A DNA stretch of 64,000 nucleotides from contig JAKVBZ010000009.1 of assembly GCA_022448645.1 (NCBI GenBank), positions 1 through 64,000 on the forward strand. Reading direction: 5' to 3'. Positions 27,571-36,729 of the stretch are shown in pieces; positions within the stretch are counted from its first letter, which is position 1, and each line of letters starts with the position of its first letter. Made by a program: the position numbers and the translations under genes. This DNA comes from Pirellulaceae bacterium (lineage in GTDB: Bacteria > Planctomycetota > Planctomycetia > Pirellulales > Pirellulaceae). The notes below the pieces were generated by a model. It made no database searches. It saw only the letters and a program-made list of their open reading frames with translations, and was not told where the DNA came from.

Positions 27571-28362
27571 CTAGGGACGGCAATACCCTGTTTGTTCCAT
27601 CCTAGGTCCAGCAATCTGCACCACCGTCTCGATTTCTTCTGGAGTCAATCGTTTTCGGTAGCTGTTGACGCTCTTACTTTGAATGCTTGACACGTCGAAG
27701 CGATTTGGGTCCACGCCAAGCCATTGGCCCAGATGTCGAGAGAATGTTTGGGGCTGTTTCACGAGGTCTTCATAGCGAACGGCGTGCACCTTGGATTCAT
27801 GTCGCTCCATCATTTGCATGGCGCGGACCCATCGCTGGGCGACTTTCTCGGCCGTGTCGAGACGACTGACCCACGGCTGCGATTTCCACCGGGTGCGGGC
27901 CATCTGCAACGTGGAACTGGTTACATCAAGTGGATGACGATAGCAGATGAGAATCTGCTGTCCATCCAAGCTGGGTGAGTCATTCAGCAGGCGCAAATAG
28001 TCTGGCCACTTATCACCTACGATCGGTGTCCGAAAGGTTTTTCTCAAACCTAGCTCCACACTCGACGCGTTGATGGTTTGGTTCGCATGGCGACGGAGAT
28101 GTCGCAAATAGTTGCGGATCAATGCAAAGTTAGCCAGCAAGTTGCCTCGTAAGAATCTATATTTGGGATGGATGCGCCATTGATTCTTAATGGTCCACCA
28201 GGTCTTCATCATGTGACGCGCGTAGTCTCGGTAGCTGGTGTCCAATGACAAGAAACTACCCATTTCCATCGTGACCGTTACGTCAGGGTGGCTGTTACAC
28301 ACCGATTGAAGTAGCGTCGTACCGGACCGTTGATGCCCACACAGAATTAGTCCCATGTCCAT
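27571..28362 (-). CDS. Sulfotransferase family protein
   Basis: The 263-residue protein begins GLILCGHQRSGTTLLQSVCN, the PAPS P-loop of bacterial sulfotransferases, with ILICYRHPLDVTSSTLQMAR as the 3-prime-phosphate site in the middle. YEDLVKQPQTFSRHLGQWLGV is the usual helix before the C-terminal cap. It is the fourth sulfotransferase of the locus, transcribed leftward and apart from the exporter run. Its C-terminus faces the oxygenase relic across 126 empty bases. It may sulfate the glycan or a protein or lipid acceptor; the sequence does not tell. Confidence 0.88.
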   Translation of the reverse strand: MDMGLILCGHQRSGTTLLQSVCNSHPDVTVTMEMGSFLSLDTSYRDYARHMMKTWWTIKNQWRIHPKYRFLRGNLLANFALIRNYLRHLRRHANQTINASSVELGLRKTFRTPIVGDKWPDYLRLLNDSPSLDGQQILICYRHPLDVTSSTLQMARTRWKSQPWVSRLDTAEKVAQRWVRAMQMMERHESKVHAVRYEDLVKQPQTFSRHLGQWLGVDPNRFDVSSIQSKSVNSYRKRLTPEEIETVVQIAGPRMEQTGYCRP

Positions 28363-28621
28363 CGACCTCGACCGTTCCTCAATACTCCAATGCAGGGAAG
28401 CAGCAGGTGGTGCTTGCAGGTTTGTTTAGAAAGCCATACGTTTGAGAGGGTGGAATTTCAGTTTGGAGGATACACGTTGCAGCGTAGGTGCTTGTAACCT
28501 GCATGCATTTTGTATCTTGCAACCGGTGCTCCGTGACCAGCTTGGACTCGTGACGAAAGTGAACCATACCATCGGCGATGTCTCTTTCACGTCTCTTATC
28601 TTAACCCCTATCCGTCTGATC

Positions 28622-30184
28622 ATGAAGACTCACGTCGATGCGGTAATCCCCCGGATAGCGGTGCTGTTTGTGCTGCTCGGCTGCTATTTTCGCTTTGCTG
28701 GATTAGACGAGAAGCTGTTTTGGCACGACGAAGTGTACACCGGTCTGGCGATCGCCGGAAGCAGTTTTGCAGAAGCCCGCGAATATTTATTCGACGGACA
28801 GGACCATCCTGTGGCGGCCGTTTTAGTCTTCCAGTCGCCACGGGTTGGTAAGAGCATATGGGACACGATTGACATCCTCGCCAAATCGCATCCACGTCAC
28901 CCGCCGTTGTACTTCGCTTCGGCGCATCTTTGGGAAACGATTTGGGGGTCTTCGACCAAAAGCTTGCGAATGTACTCCGCTGTAATGGGCCTGCTCAGTC
29001 TGCCATTGGCCGTACTTCTCTGCCGAGAGCTCCATCCAGATCGAATGGCGGGTTGGATATTGGTCGCTTTGGTGTCGGTATCTCCACTGCATGTGATCTA
29101 TGCGCAAGAAGCTCGTCCCTATTTGCTGTGGATCAACCTTATCCTATTGTCGAGTTGGTTGCTGCTAGTAGGTTTGCGGCGCGGAGCTGTAAGTGACGGC
29201 AAGACACCGTTGTTTTTTGCCTTGTATGCGATCGCCACGACCTTGTCGCTTTACACCCATTTATTGTCAGTGTTGGTGTTGGCAGCCCATGTGCTGTTTG
29301 TCGTGGGGTCACAAGCTTCGACACGACGCGCGACGTGGCGCTTGTTCGTCAGTGCAGTCATTGTCAGCACTTTGTTATTCGTGCCGTGGATGCTCGCGTT
29401 GTGGTTCGACACCGGCCGTGAAAGAAGCTGGGTAGCGTGGGCAGCCACACCGATAACCGTTCCTGGCTGGTTCCTCCGTGTGGGAGCTGCCTGGAGTCGC
29501 CCCTTTGTTGACTTGGAATCATGGAGAATGGTGATAGGTGTTATCCCCTTGGGATTGGCAGCCAGTTGCGTAGGCCTCGTCATTCGGTTTGCAACTCGCC
29601 GAGCCGTGTGGTTTTGCATCTCGTTGATCGCCATCAGTGTACTGCCATTCGTCGTGGCCGATGTGGTGGGCGGTGGCTGGCGTACTGGCGTGATTCGTTT
29701 TCAATGGCCGGCTGTCTTGGCAGTGCAATGCTGCGTGTCAATGACGCTGGCTTACGGCTTGCGGTCCACCGCCGTCTGGTACCGATACGGCGCAGCAGCA
29801 GTAGCAGTCACTTTGATCACGTGCGGCGTGGTGTCCACGATCACTTATCATCAAGCTCCCGTGTGGTGGATCAAAGCTACTTCGGCAAGCCTGTATGATG
29901 ATGCCCGGGAAATCAATCAACACGAGCGGCCATTGGTAATTTCCAGCGAACACAGCCAGCGGAGCCTGGGTGATCTGATGGCGCTGGCACATCTGTTGAA
30001 CGACGATGTTACCTTGAGATTGGTTGTCGAGCCCGAAAAACCTCGACTGACCCACTTGGCGGACCACACTTTCGTATGGCAAGTCTCCTCAGAGATGCGT
30101 GCCCGTTTGCAGACTGAGGGATGGCAGCTGGAACAGGTGGGTGATTACAAGCTGCATCGTCTTTCGAGACAAACAGCGCCGTAA
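28622..30184 (+). CDS. GT39/ArnT-like membrane glycosyltransferase
   Basis: The 520-residue protein (ATG at 28622; an upstream in-frame extension to 28442 lacks a sensible N-terminus) has some ten membrane segments and a periplasmic C-terminal tail. After the first helix comes FWHDEVYTGL, the acidic DE motif of GT-C transferases, and later SPLHVIYAQEARPYLLW, the hallmark YxQEAR of GT39/PMT-type proteins. Such enzymes use polyprenyl-phosphate sugars on the outer face of the inner membrane to decorate proteins or glycans. It could add a branch to the exported polysaccharide. Divergent from the sulfotransferase gene at 28362, with 259 bases between. Confidence 0.85.
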   Translation: MKTHVDAVIPRIAVLFVLLGCYFRFAGLDEKLFWHDEVYTGLAIAGSSFAEAREYLFDGQDHPVAAVLVFQSPRVGKSIWDTIDILAKSHPRHPPLYFASAHLWETIWGSSTKSLRMYSAVMGLLSLPLAVLLCRELHPDRMAGWILVALVSVSPLHVIYAQEARPYLLWINLILLSSWLLLVGLRRGAVSDGKTPLFFALYAIATTLSLYTHLLSVLVLAAHVLFVVGSQASTRRATWRLFVSAVIVSTLLFVPWMLALWFDTGRERSWVAWAATPITVPGWFLRVGAAWSRPFVDLESWRMVIGVIPLGLAASCVGLVIRFATRRAVWFCISLIAISVLPFVVADVVGGGWRTGVIRFQWPAVLAVQCCVSMTLAYGLRSTAVWYRYGAAAVAVTLITCGVVSTITYHQAPVWWIKATSASLYDDAREINQHERPLVISSEHSQRSLGDLMALAHLLNDDVTLRLVVEPEKPRLTHLADHTFVWQVSSEMRARLQTEGWQLEQVGDYKLHRLSRQTAP

Positions 30185-30469
30185 ACCATTGCCTGCGCGG
30201 ATTGGAGGGGCCTTGCTAGAAGCTTGGAGCGATTCGACCTGATCCCCTTGAGGCTCTTTCGCGACCCAAGGAATCACGAAGGACCTCCCTAGCTGCTATC
30301 TCTTTGCATCTTGGCATCCTTGCCTTCTACAAATCCGGAAAACACCAAAACCAAGTCCTCCATTCTGTTGATATTTTCAAGCTGTATCCCGCAACTTGTA
30401 TCGGCCAGGGAAGCTACTCCGACTAAGTAATTTGATCCAGACTACGTGGAAAATGCGAATCGGCACGCA
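30185..30469. other. Intergenic region between convergent genes
   Basis: About 285 bases lie between the membrane glycosyltransferase stop and the end of the leftward GT4 gene. No open frame with coding character, hairpin with T-run or repeat was found. Confidence 0.5.
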
Positions 30470-31630
30470 TTATCCTGTTCGATGATGGTTCACAGCGCGT
30501 TCGAAGAATGTTTCCGTTTGTGTAATCATCGAGTCCGGTGTGAACTTCTCTAGCGTCTGTGTTGCGCCTTGTGATAATTGCTTGTACAGTGCCTCGTCGG
30601 TCAGCAGACGCAGGCACGCTGCAGCCAGTTCTTCTGGTTGGTTGGGGCGCACCATCACGCCGTTTGTACCTTCGTTCACCACTTCGGGAATTCCACCTAC
30701 ATCGGTGGCGATGACCGGTGTCCCTGACCGCATGGCTTCCAGGTAGACAATGCCAAACCCCTCCATCAAAGAAGGCATGATGAAAAGCTTGGCCTTCTGA
30801 TGCCAGGCTTGAACGGCATCATTTTCCAGGTAGCCAGTAAAAGTTACCTGTTGGCCGACACCAAGATCGTTTGCCAATTGTACGCATGCGTTCTGGTTCG
30901 TGTAGCGTCCGACGACAACCAGCCGGTATTCAGGATGGTGCTGTAAAATTGCTGGCAAAGCGCGTAGCAGCGTTGGCAAGCCTTTGCGCTCAAAGTTGCC
31001 GCCAACAAACAGCAAAATAGGTTCCTTGGTCGACGAGACGGTGTCTGCGGAAAGTGGTTCGATTCCGTAGTGACAGACCAAATGTGGCTCGGCAGGTAGC
31101 CCAAATGCCCGCAAGACATTGTGACACGTGACGTGGCTATTAAAGATCAATCCCTGCAAACGTCGGTACGTGAAACGCTCCAGCGAGTGTACCAGTCGAT
31201 AGTAGATCCAGCGTTGAGGCCAATCTACGTAGTCGCCTCGAAAAGCAAACGGACTGGCGGGTGCCTGCGCGAAATAATCGTCGTGGACGCCTCCCAGGAC
31301 TGGCCCGGATAATTTCGATGACCGAAAACATAATGCGTCGCGCGCCTGAGTGAAGTAGACAAGATCAAACGCCTGGTCACGGCACGCCTGCTGTACTTGA
31401 CGAGCAATTTGCGGTGCCATGCGCAGCCAGTTGGCATGAGAACCACTACGGCGAATTGGCCAGGTCCGAACCTGGCATGTAGAAGCTGATTCCTCGAGAG
31501 GCTCCGTTTCTGGAAGCAACAAGGTAAGCTTGTGGCCACGCCGAGCCAGTCCGTCGACGAGCATCCGAGTGTAGTAGCCGATGCCCGACGTCGATGATTT
31601 CAGCTCAAGCGAAACAATGCAAATATTCAT
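30470..31630 (-). CDS. Family 4 glycosyltransferase
   Basis: The 386-residue GT4 enzyme has the GT-B layout: NICIVSLELKSSTSGIGYYT with the glycine loop, then ILLFVGGNFERKGLPTLLRA opening the C-terminal Rossmann domain, and MPSLMEGFGIVYLEAMRSGT as the donor-binding E-x7-E motif. It should be a retaining transferase at the cytoplasmic membrane and closes the polysaccharide locus on the right. Its start lies 115 bases from the divergent von Willebrand A gene. Whether it acts on the same glycan as the central transferases is only inferred from distance. Confidence 0.93.
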   Translation of the reverse strand: MNICIVSLELKSSTSGIGYYTRMLVDGLARRGHKLTLLLPETEPLEESASTCQVRTWPIRRSGSHANWLRMAPQIARQVQQACRDQAFDLVYFTQARDALCFRSSKLSGPVLGGVHDDYFAQAPASPFAFRGDYVDWPQRWIYYRLVHSLERFTYRRLQGLIFNSHVTCHNVLRAFGLPAEPHLVCHYGIEPLSADTVSSTKEPILLFVGGNFERKGLPTLLRALPAILQHHPEYRLVVVGRYTNQNACVQLANDLGVGQQVTFTGYLENDAVQAWHQKAKLFIMPSLMEGFGIVYLEAMRSGTPVIATDVGGIPEVVNEGTNGVMVRPNQPEELAAACLRLLTDEALYKQLSQGATQTLEKFTPDSMITQTETFFERAVNHHRTG

Positions 31631-31745
31631 CAGCGTCTTCCGACATTTTATCGTACCAGAAAAACAGGTCGAAATAGCTCGGTATGGTTCAAAAAACTAC
31701 TGGAACAAGTTGAACCAAGGGTGGAAATCAGCGATATTGGGGGTT

Positions 31746-33836
31746 ATGTCAAGTACTCAAGACTCTCACGTGCCATTGATCAAGACGTCGTCCGATTCCT
31801 CTGAGCCCTCCCCAGCGAAGGCCGCGGATGCGTCTTCGGTGACTGTCCGTTCTGAAAACGATGTGGATAGCAAGTCTTTGGCGGATAGCGACGAGGGTGA
31901 GCAGGATACGGAAGAAGCATCGTCGGATGCTGAAACGACACGATCCGAGCATTGGATCGAAATGGGACGAGATTTCTGGCGCCAATCCAGCTCAGTCCTC
32001 ACATCAATCATCGTGCATGCGGTGGTTCTGCTGATACTGGCTTTGCTCACGGTGACATCTTATGTCCGCGAAGAATTAGAGATTGTCGTCGCCCACACAG
32101 AAGTACAGACGATTGAAGAAATGGAGGAAATAGAGCAGATCGTTTCGGACCCAGAGGAATTCACCACGCCGACAACATCGGAAAGTTCAGCGACGCCTAG
32201 TGAAATGGCTGGAGATGTTGGAGCAACGGGCGCAGTTTCTCTGCAGCAGGCCATTGTCGAAGACTTAGCAGCGGTGACCGAAGCCGAAACATCCTTTACA
32301 CCCTCGATCGAATCGCCTGTCGCATTGCCGGGTATGAACGAACTGGCGGGCCGACTTGATTCGGGCATCAAAGGTGAAGGACGAGCAGTCGTGGATAGCT
32401 ATTCGCAAGCCTTTGACCGATTAACCCAAGAACTTTTGATGATGCTTGAGGATAGCCGGGTGCTTGTCGTCTGGTGTTTCGATCAGTCGGGAAGCATGAA
32501 AGACGACCAGCAGGAGATCCGCGAAAAGATCGAAAAAGTCTATCAAGAATTGGGGCTGATCGAGATTGCTGGGGACGATAATTTAGTGACCGGTGTCACC
32601 AGCTACGGCAAAGAACTTCGTGTCCACCTGGGTCGCCCTACTAGCAAGTTGGAAGACATTCAAAAGGCAATCGACGAAGTTCCTGTGGACCCTAGTGGCG
32701 AAGAAAAAATGACGCTGGCGATTGCCTATTCCATTGAGCAATATCGGGAGTTTGCCAAACGTACGCGCCGCAAAATGGCTTTGATTCTAGTCAGTGACGA
32801 AAGTGGCAATCGTGACGATAACGATGCGCACTTGGAGCAGACGATTGCGTTGGCAAAGGAAGCCAGGTCGCGGATTTATGTACTAGGACGTGAGGCCGTT
32901 TTTGGCTATCCCTACGCCCACATCCGTTGGGAACACCCGCAAACTTTTGTCGTGCATTGGATTCCAGTAGATCGTGGACCGGAGTCCGCCGTCGTCGAAC
33001 AGTTGCAAACAGAGGGCTTTCGTCGTCGGTACGATTCCCATCCGAGCGGTTTCGGTCCCTACGAGCAAAGCCGCATGGCGTGGGAAACGAATGGCATTTT
33101 TTTCATGTTGCCCAGCATTGAATCGGATGTCGTCGATTTCGACAGCCGTCGATATCGTTTGGACAAGATGAAACCTTATCAGCCCGACCTGCGCATAAGG
33201 ACTACGATTTTGGACGAAGTCAATGCTAGTGTCCTCCGGTCGGGATTAATGCAAATCATCTATGACATGAATCCTTACAATGAGGAATCTTCCAAAATTA
33301 TCGACATGCGCTATGAGTTCTCGATCGACTTCGGCACGTTTGTCGAACAAGTTCGTACGGAACAGGCAAAGTCCTTGATCTACATGGAATATTTAGATCG
33401 TATGCGCGTGGCGCTGGAAAAAGTGTGGGAACTGCGTAACCAAGAGGTTTCACCTCGATGGCGAGGTAATGCAGACTTGATGCGAGGCCAGTTGCTGGCA
33501 TACAAAATTCGTTTGTACGAATACGGCGCCTACCTCGAGGAGTTTCTCAACAACCCCAAGGAAGCGGCACCAACCCAAGAACCTAACTTACACCTCATCC
33601 ATTGGTCGCTCAGTCGACGGCAGGAGATGTTGACCGGTGAGGTCACCGCGAAATTCGTCGAGCAAGCCAAGCAATATTTTGCTGACGTCATCGATAAACA
33701 TCCGGGCACGCCATGGGCGGCCCGGGCCGAGAAAGAAATGAGCAGTGGTTTCGGTGTCGAGTTGACCCCCTACTACCGGCGAGTTCCCACAAGCGGTGGT
33801 GGCAATTCACCGCTCATTCCTGTGCCGAAGCTGTGA
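31746..33836 (+). CDS. Membrane-anchored von Willebrand factor A (vWA) protein
   Basis: The ATG at 31746 follows a GGGG and gives 696 residues; the longer frame upstream reads into the divergent gene. Residues 1-80 are Ser/Asp/Glu-rich and probably unstructured. One membrane helix (VLTSIIVHAVVLLILALLTV, about 84-106) follows, in a TonB/ExbD-like topology with the rest in the periplasm. A vWA domain starts near residue 240 with VVWCFDQSGSMKDD, an intact MIDAS DxSxS (Asp246, Ser248, Ser250) for a divalent metal. The C-terminal half is charged and helical. Such proteins bind partners in a metal-dependent way; the partner here is unknown. It ends four bases from the convergent next gene. Confidence 0.85.
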   Translation: MSSTQDSHVPLIKTSSDSSEPSPAKAADASSVTVRSENDVDSKSLADSDEGEQDTEEASSDAETTRSEHWIEMGRDFWRQSSSVLTSIIVHAVVLLILALLTVTSYVREELEIVVAHTEVQTIEEMEEIEQIVSDPEEFTTPTTSESSATPSEMAGDVGATGAVSLQQAIVEDLAAVTEAETSFTPSIESPVALPGMNELAGRLDSGIKGEGRAVVDSYSQAFDRLTQELLMMLEDSRVLVVWCFDQSGSMKDDQQEIREKIEKVYQELGLIEIAGDDNLVTGVTSYGKELRVHLGRPTSKLEDIQKAIDEVPVDPSGEEKMTLAIAYSIEQYREFAKRTRRKMALILVSDESGNRDDNDAHLEQTIALAKEARSRIYVLGREAVFGYPYAHIRWEHPQTFVVHWIPVDRGPESAVVEQLQTEGFRRRYDSHPSGFGPYEQSRMAWETNGIFFMLPSIESDVVDFDSRRYRLDKMKPYQPDLRIRTTILDEVNASVLRSGLMQIIYDMNPYNEESSKIIDMRYEFSIDFGTFVEQVRTEQAKSLIYMEYLDRMRVALEKVWELRNQEVSPRWRGNADLMRGQLLAYKIRLYEYGAYLEEFLNNPKEAAPTQEPNLHLIHWSLSRRQEMLTGEVTAKFVEQAKQYFADVIDKHPGTPWAARAEKEMSSGFGVELTPYYRRVPTSGGGNSPLIPVPKL

Positions 33837-33840
33837 GCTG

Positions 33841-34899
33841 TCAGTTCCTAGAGGGAAGCTGGTAACCCTTCACGTTGAGCCGGATGCTATATAGGCCTTT
33901 CCCGGCGGTGATGTATAGCAAGTTGGCGTCTTTGCCGCGACCAAAGCCGACATTCGTCGGCACTTCTGTCTTGATGTAAGCCAACTCTTTCCCGCTTGGT
34001 GAATAGACGACGATACCAGGCTTGGTGGCATCACGCACGGCAACAAACAAGTTCCCGTTCTCGTCGCACACCAACCCGTCGGGACCATCCTCTGGATAAT
34101 AGTCGACCAGCGTTTCACGATAGCTGGCGGTGCCGTCCGAGTGAAGATCATAGGCCATCAGCGCCATGTGGCCTTTCCGGGTGGGTTCCCCCGGTATGAC
34201 AGGATTGTCCGACTGCTTGAGCCTTTCGAATCCAGTGGCCCCGTTGTCGTTGCTGACGACATACAGCGATTTTTGATCCGGCGAAACACAAACTCCGTTT
34301 GGTTTTCCGGCGTCCGTGATAATACGATGCACCGAACTGTCGGGGTCGATCCGATAGACAGCCATCACAGGTTGTAACAAAGGTTCATGTCCCAGATATC
34401 GCGGGTCGCTGAAATACATGCGCCCTTTTTCGTCGATCGTTACGTCGTTGGGTGAGTTGAACGGACGATTGTCGTACAAACCGGCGACAATGTAGCTCAT
34501 GCCGGTTTTCATGTCGGTACGTACGACTCGTCGACCACCATAATCAGCGCCTTCGCAAATGATCATATTTCCGCGCGCGTCAAACTTGATTCCGTTCGAC
34601 ATGCCGCTCGGTGAGCGAAAAATGGTTGTCTTGCCTGTGCTCGGATTGAAGTTCCAAATGTGACCGGCATGCAACGAGCCATCTTCCATCTTGGCGCCAT
34701 TCGAAAATGTGATGTCACTGAAATAGACCATGCCGTCGGGTGCCACCGACACGCCTTCGGTGAGCGTGATTCCCTCGAATAGTTTCTTCGGCTTGGCGCC
34801 AGCAGGCACGATAGGCTCTGCACTGGAAACCTGTCCGATGCTCACTGCCGAAACGCACAGAAAAGCCAAAAGGGTCCTTCGCAAAAAGTATTGGGTCAT
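33841..34899 (-). CDS. SMP-30/gluconolactonase-type beta-propeller protein, exported
   Basis: From the ATG at 34899, preceded by a GGAG, the 352-residue protein has a signal peptide (RRTLLAFLCVSAVSIGQVSSA). It then shows repeated propeller blades of the SMP-30/gluconolactonase/LRE type: EGITLTEGVSVAPDGMVYFS, NGIKFDARGNMIICEGADYG, SPNDVTIDEKGRMYFSDPRY and GLVCDENGNLFVAV. The Asn and Asp in PNDV and SPDQ positions are the usual metal ligands. It probably hydrolyses a lactone or related ester in the periplasm. Its stop nearly touches the convergent vWA gene, and it follows the PhyH-type gene on the same strand after 264 bases. Confidence 0.9.
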   Translation of the reverse strand: MTQYFLRRTLLAFLCVSAVSIGQVSSAEPIVPAGAKPKKLFEGITLTEGVSVAPDGMVYFSDITFSNGAKMEDGSLHAGHIWNFNPSTGKTTIFRSPSGMSNGIKFDARGNMIICEGADYGGRRVVRTDMKTGMSYIVAGLYDNRPFNSPNDVTIDEKGRMYFSDPRYLGHEPLLQPVMAVYRIDPDSSVHRIITDAGKPNGVCVSPDQKSLYVVSNDNGATGFERLKQSDNPVIPGEPTRKGHMALMAYDLHSDGTASYRETLVDYYPEDGPDGLVCDENGNLFVAVRDATKPGIVVYSPSGKELAYIKTEVPTNVGFGRGKDANLLYITAGKGLYSIRLNVKGYQLPSRN

Positions 34900-35163
34900 G
34901 GCGTGTCTCCGTAAGTGTGAAAGGTAAAAAAGATTTTGATGTTCATGGATATCATCTACGTTGTGGCACCTGGCATTGGAATGTTGGGCAGGAGGAATGG
35001 CCGCAAAACGTTTCGTGGTTGTCTCTCGGAAAGGTGCCACGTACTCCAAAAATCAAAGGTCATCATTCACGAAAATTGATCTCCACAAATGCGTGTGACA
35101 GACTTAGAAGGCCTGTTTTGCGTAGGCACCATTTGTTTTCCGTTTGCCTCTTCAATGCACATC

Positions 35164-35979
35164 TTATAGCAACGGTAAATCAGCTTCGAATGCTTGCACT
35201 TCCTCAAAACGGGTGGAGCCCCGTAATAGGCGCCCCAGTCGAGGTTGTCGTTCTTGGTACACTTCGACGGCATCGGCGTCAGCGTATCGCATGAATAAAA
35301 TTCTGCGATCACGGTCAGCGGATCGGTTGCCGTCCGATTTGTGCAGCATGTGGCAATGAAAAAAGAGACAATCCCCGGCCCGCATTTCCAGGGGGATGGC
35401 GGATGCTTCATCCACCGCCAATTCGATTGTTTCTCGGTTAGCCTGTTCTTCCTCCGAACGAGGATCCGAATGTTGTCCTTGGCGATGACTACCGGGGATC
35501 AGCCACAGGCAACCATTGTCGGCATCGGCGTCGTCCAGTGCGGTCAAGCAAGAGATCGCATTGTAAGGGTCAAGTTCGCCATAGGAATTGTCTTGGTGCC
35601 AAGTGAATGTCTGGGTGTTTCCACGCATCTTGAAGGTGAGTTGGCTAGTGGCCGCCTTAATATTCGGCCCAATGACTTGCGTGGCGACATCAACGATCGG
35701 ACCGGAGAAATAGTATTGCCGAACGAAAGAAGAGCGGTGATGGATGTTGGTCAAGAGTGCGTTCTGCAGCCAACTGCCGTCTGGGTCATAATTTCCCTTT
35801 TCGGCGCGCCAAGCCTGCATGCACTCTTCGCGCAGTTTCTCCAAGCCTTGTTGAGTCAACGACGGGCCATACAACAAGTAGCCGTTTTCTGCATACGACT
35901 GCAATTCCTCAGCGGTCAAGTTTCGGTATCGAAACCATTGGGACAGAGAAGCGCGGTGATCAGTGTACGGGCGATTCAT
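35164..35979 (-). CDS. Phytanoyl-CoA dioxygenase (PhyH) family protein
   Basis: The 271-residue protein is a 2-oxoglutarate/Fe(II) dioxygenase of the PhyH family. It shows TAEELQSYAENGYLLY at the N-terminus, the iron motif TFTWHQDNSYGELDP (HxD), CLWLIPGSHRQGQH in the jelly roll, and FFHCHMLHKSDGN with the distal His, then the Arg of RRILFMRY for the cosubstrate. It has no signal peptide and should act in the cytoplasm on a small molecule. Such planctomycete homologues are numerous and their substrates are mostly unknown. The gap of 264 bases to the gluconolactonase gene does not prove a shared transcript. Confidence 0.9.
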   Translation of the reverse strand: MNRPYTDHRASLSQWFRYRNLTAEELQSYAENGYLLYGPSLTQQGLEKLREECMQAWRAEKGNYDPDGSWLQNALLTNIHHRSSFVRQYYFSGPIVDVATQVIGPNIKAATSQLTFKMRGNTQTFTWHQDNSYGELDPYNAISCLTALDDADADNGCLWLIPGSHRQGQHSDPRSEEEQANRETIELAVDEASAIPLEMRAGDCLFFHCHMLHKSDGNRSADRDRRILFMRYADADAVEVYQERQPRLGRLLRGSTRFEEVQAFEADLPLL

Positions 35980-36729
35980 TGACGAGAAATCACTGCGCTA
36001 AGTCTACAGCAGTTTATAGGGGGGCGTGGGCCAGTGGCGGAAGGCGTTCAGGGCAAATCGAACCTTGGGTGGTTGTAACAAAATTCTCACATGAACGAAA
36101 GGACCTGCCGTATGCCATTAGCCTGTTTGTGATGTGCTAACAAAAAGGGCAAGGGAACAGGAATGACTTCCAATAGTAAGGTTCTAACCTTCATTCACGG
36201 GATTGGCGAAGTACTTTGCCGCCGAAACATTCCAGCACCGATGACGCAGCGATATTTGTAGACCATTTTTCGAATGTCGTAGTGGCCGCGCAGTGGTTTC
36301 ACCGTTCTCTTCCCTGCATTTGTCAGACGGCACGAGGAAAAGATGTGTACAATCTTTCCGGCAAGGATCATTGTTTGAGAACGCAAGGTCTCTAAGTTGG
36401 AGCCTTCAACAGCCTCACGTGCGGCCTAAGGGGCCCTGTTACACTGAGGTCATAGGGTCGAATCGATCTGCACGCGAGTGCCTCGGCCGCTTTCCGTTTT
36501 GTCCGCAGATGATTAAACTCACGCAATAGGAACGGTGTCAAAACCTCAGTGCGACAGCCTTCCAGGGCCGTCGGGCTAACTTTCAATTGAAAATCGAAGG
36601 ACTCCTAGGTTCTGGCCTCGATCCTTGCAGATCGCTGCAAGGGTCAAACGCAAGCGTAGATGAATGCGTGTTTAGATGTGGGCTTATGTGGTGAGCGTAG
36701 TTGGTGCTTTAAAACAGGGACATGAAACG
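35980..36729. other. Long intergenic region upstream of the oxidoreductase gene
   Basis: About 750 bases separate the divergent PhyH and Gfo/Idh/MocA genes. Short frames occur on both strands but overlap and lack motifs or ribosome-binding sites. The right end holds a strong hairpin (36620-36645). The length leaves room for promoters of both genes and possibly a small RNA, which cannot be shown from the sequence alone. Confidence 0.45.
36620..36645. promoter_or_regulatory. Hairpin in the leader of the Gfo/Idh/MocA gene
   Basis: CCTTGCAG at 36623-36630 and CTGCAAGG at 36635-36642 are perfectly complementary around the loop ATCG. Three further pairs on the outside (one a G-U pair in RNA) extend the stem to 11 pairs. 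No T-run follows, so it is more likely an operator-type dyad or an RNA leader structure than a terminator. It lies about 85 bases before the ATG at 36730. Confidence 0.45.

Noticed and set aside
28442..28621. N-terminal extension of the GT39 protein
   Set aside because: The extra 60 residues have no family match; the ATG at 28622 directly precedes the first membrane helix.
31581..31745. N-terminal extension of the vWA protein
   Set aside because: It runs into the start of the divergent GT4 gene, and the ATG at 31746 has a G-rich site upstream.
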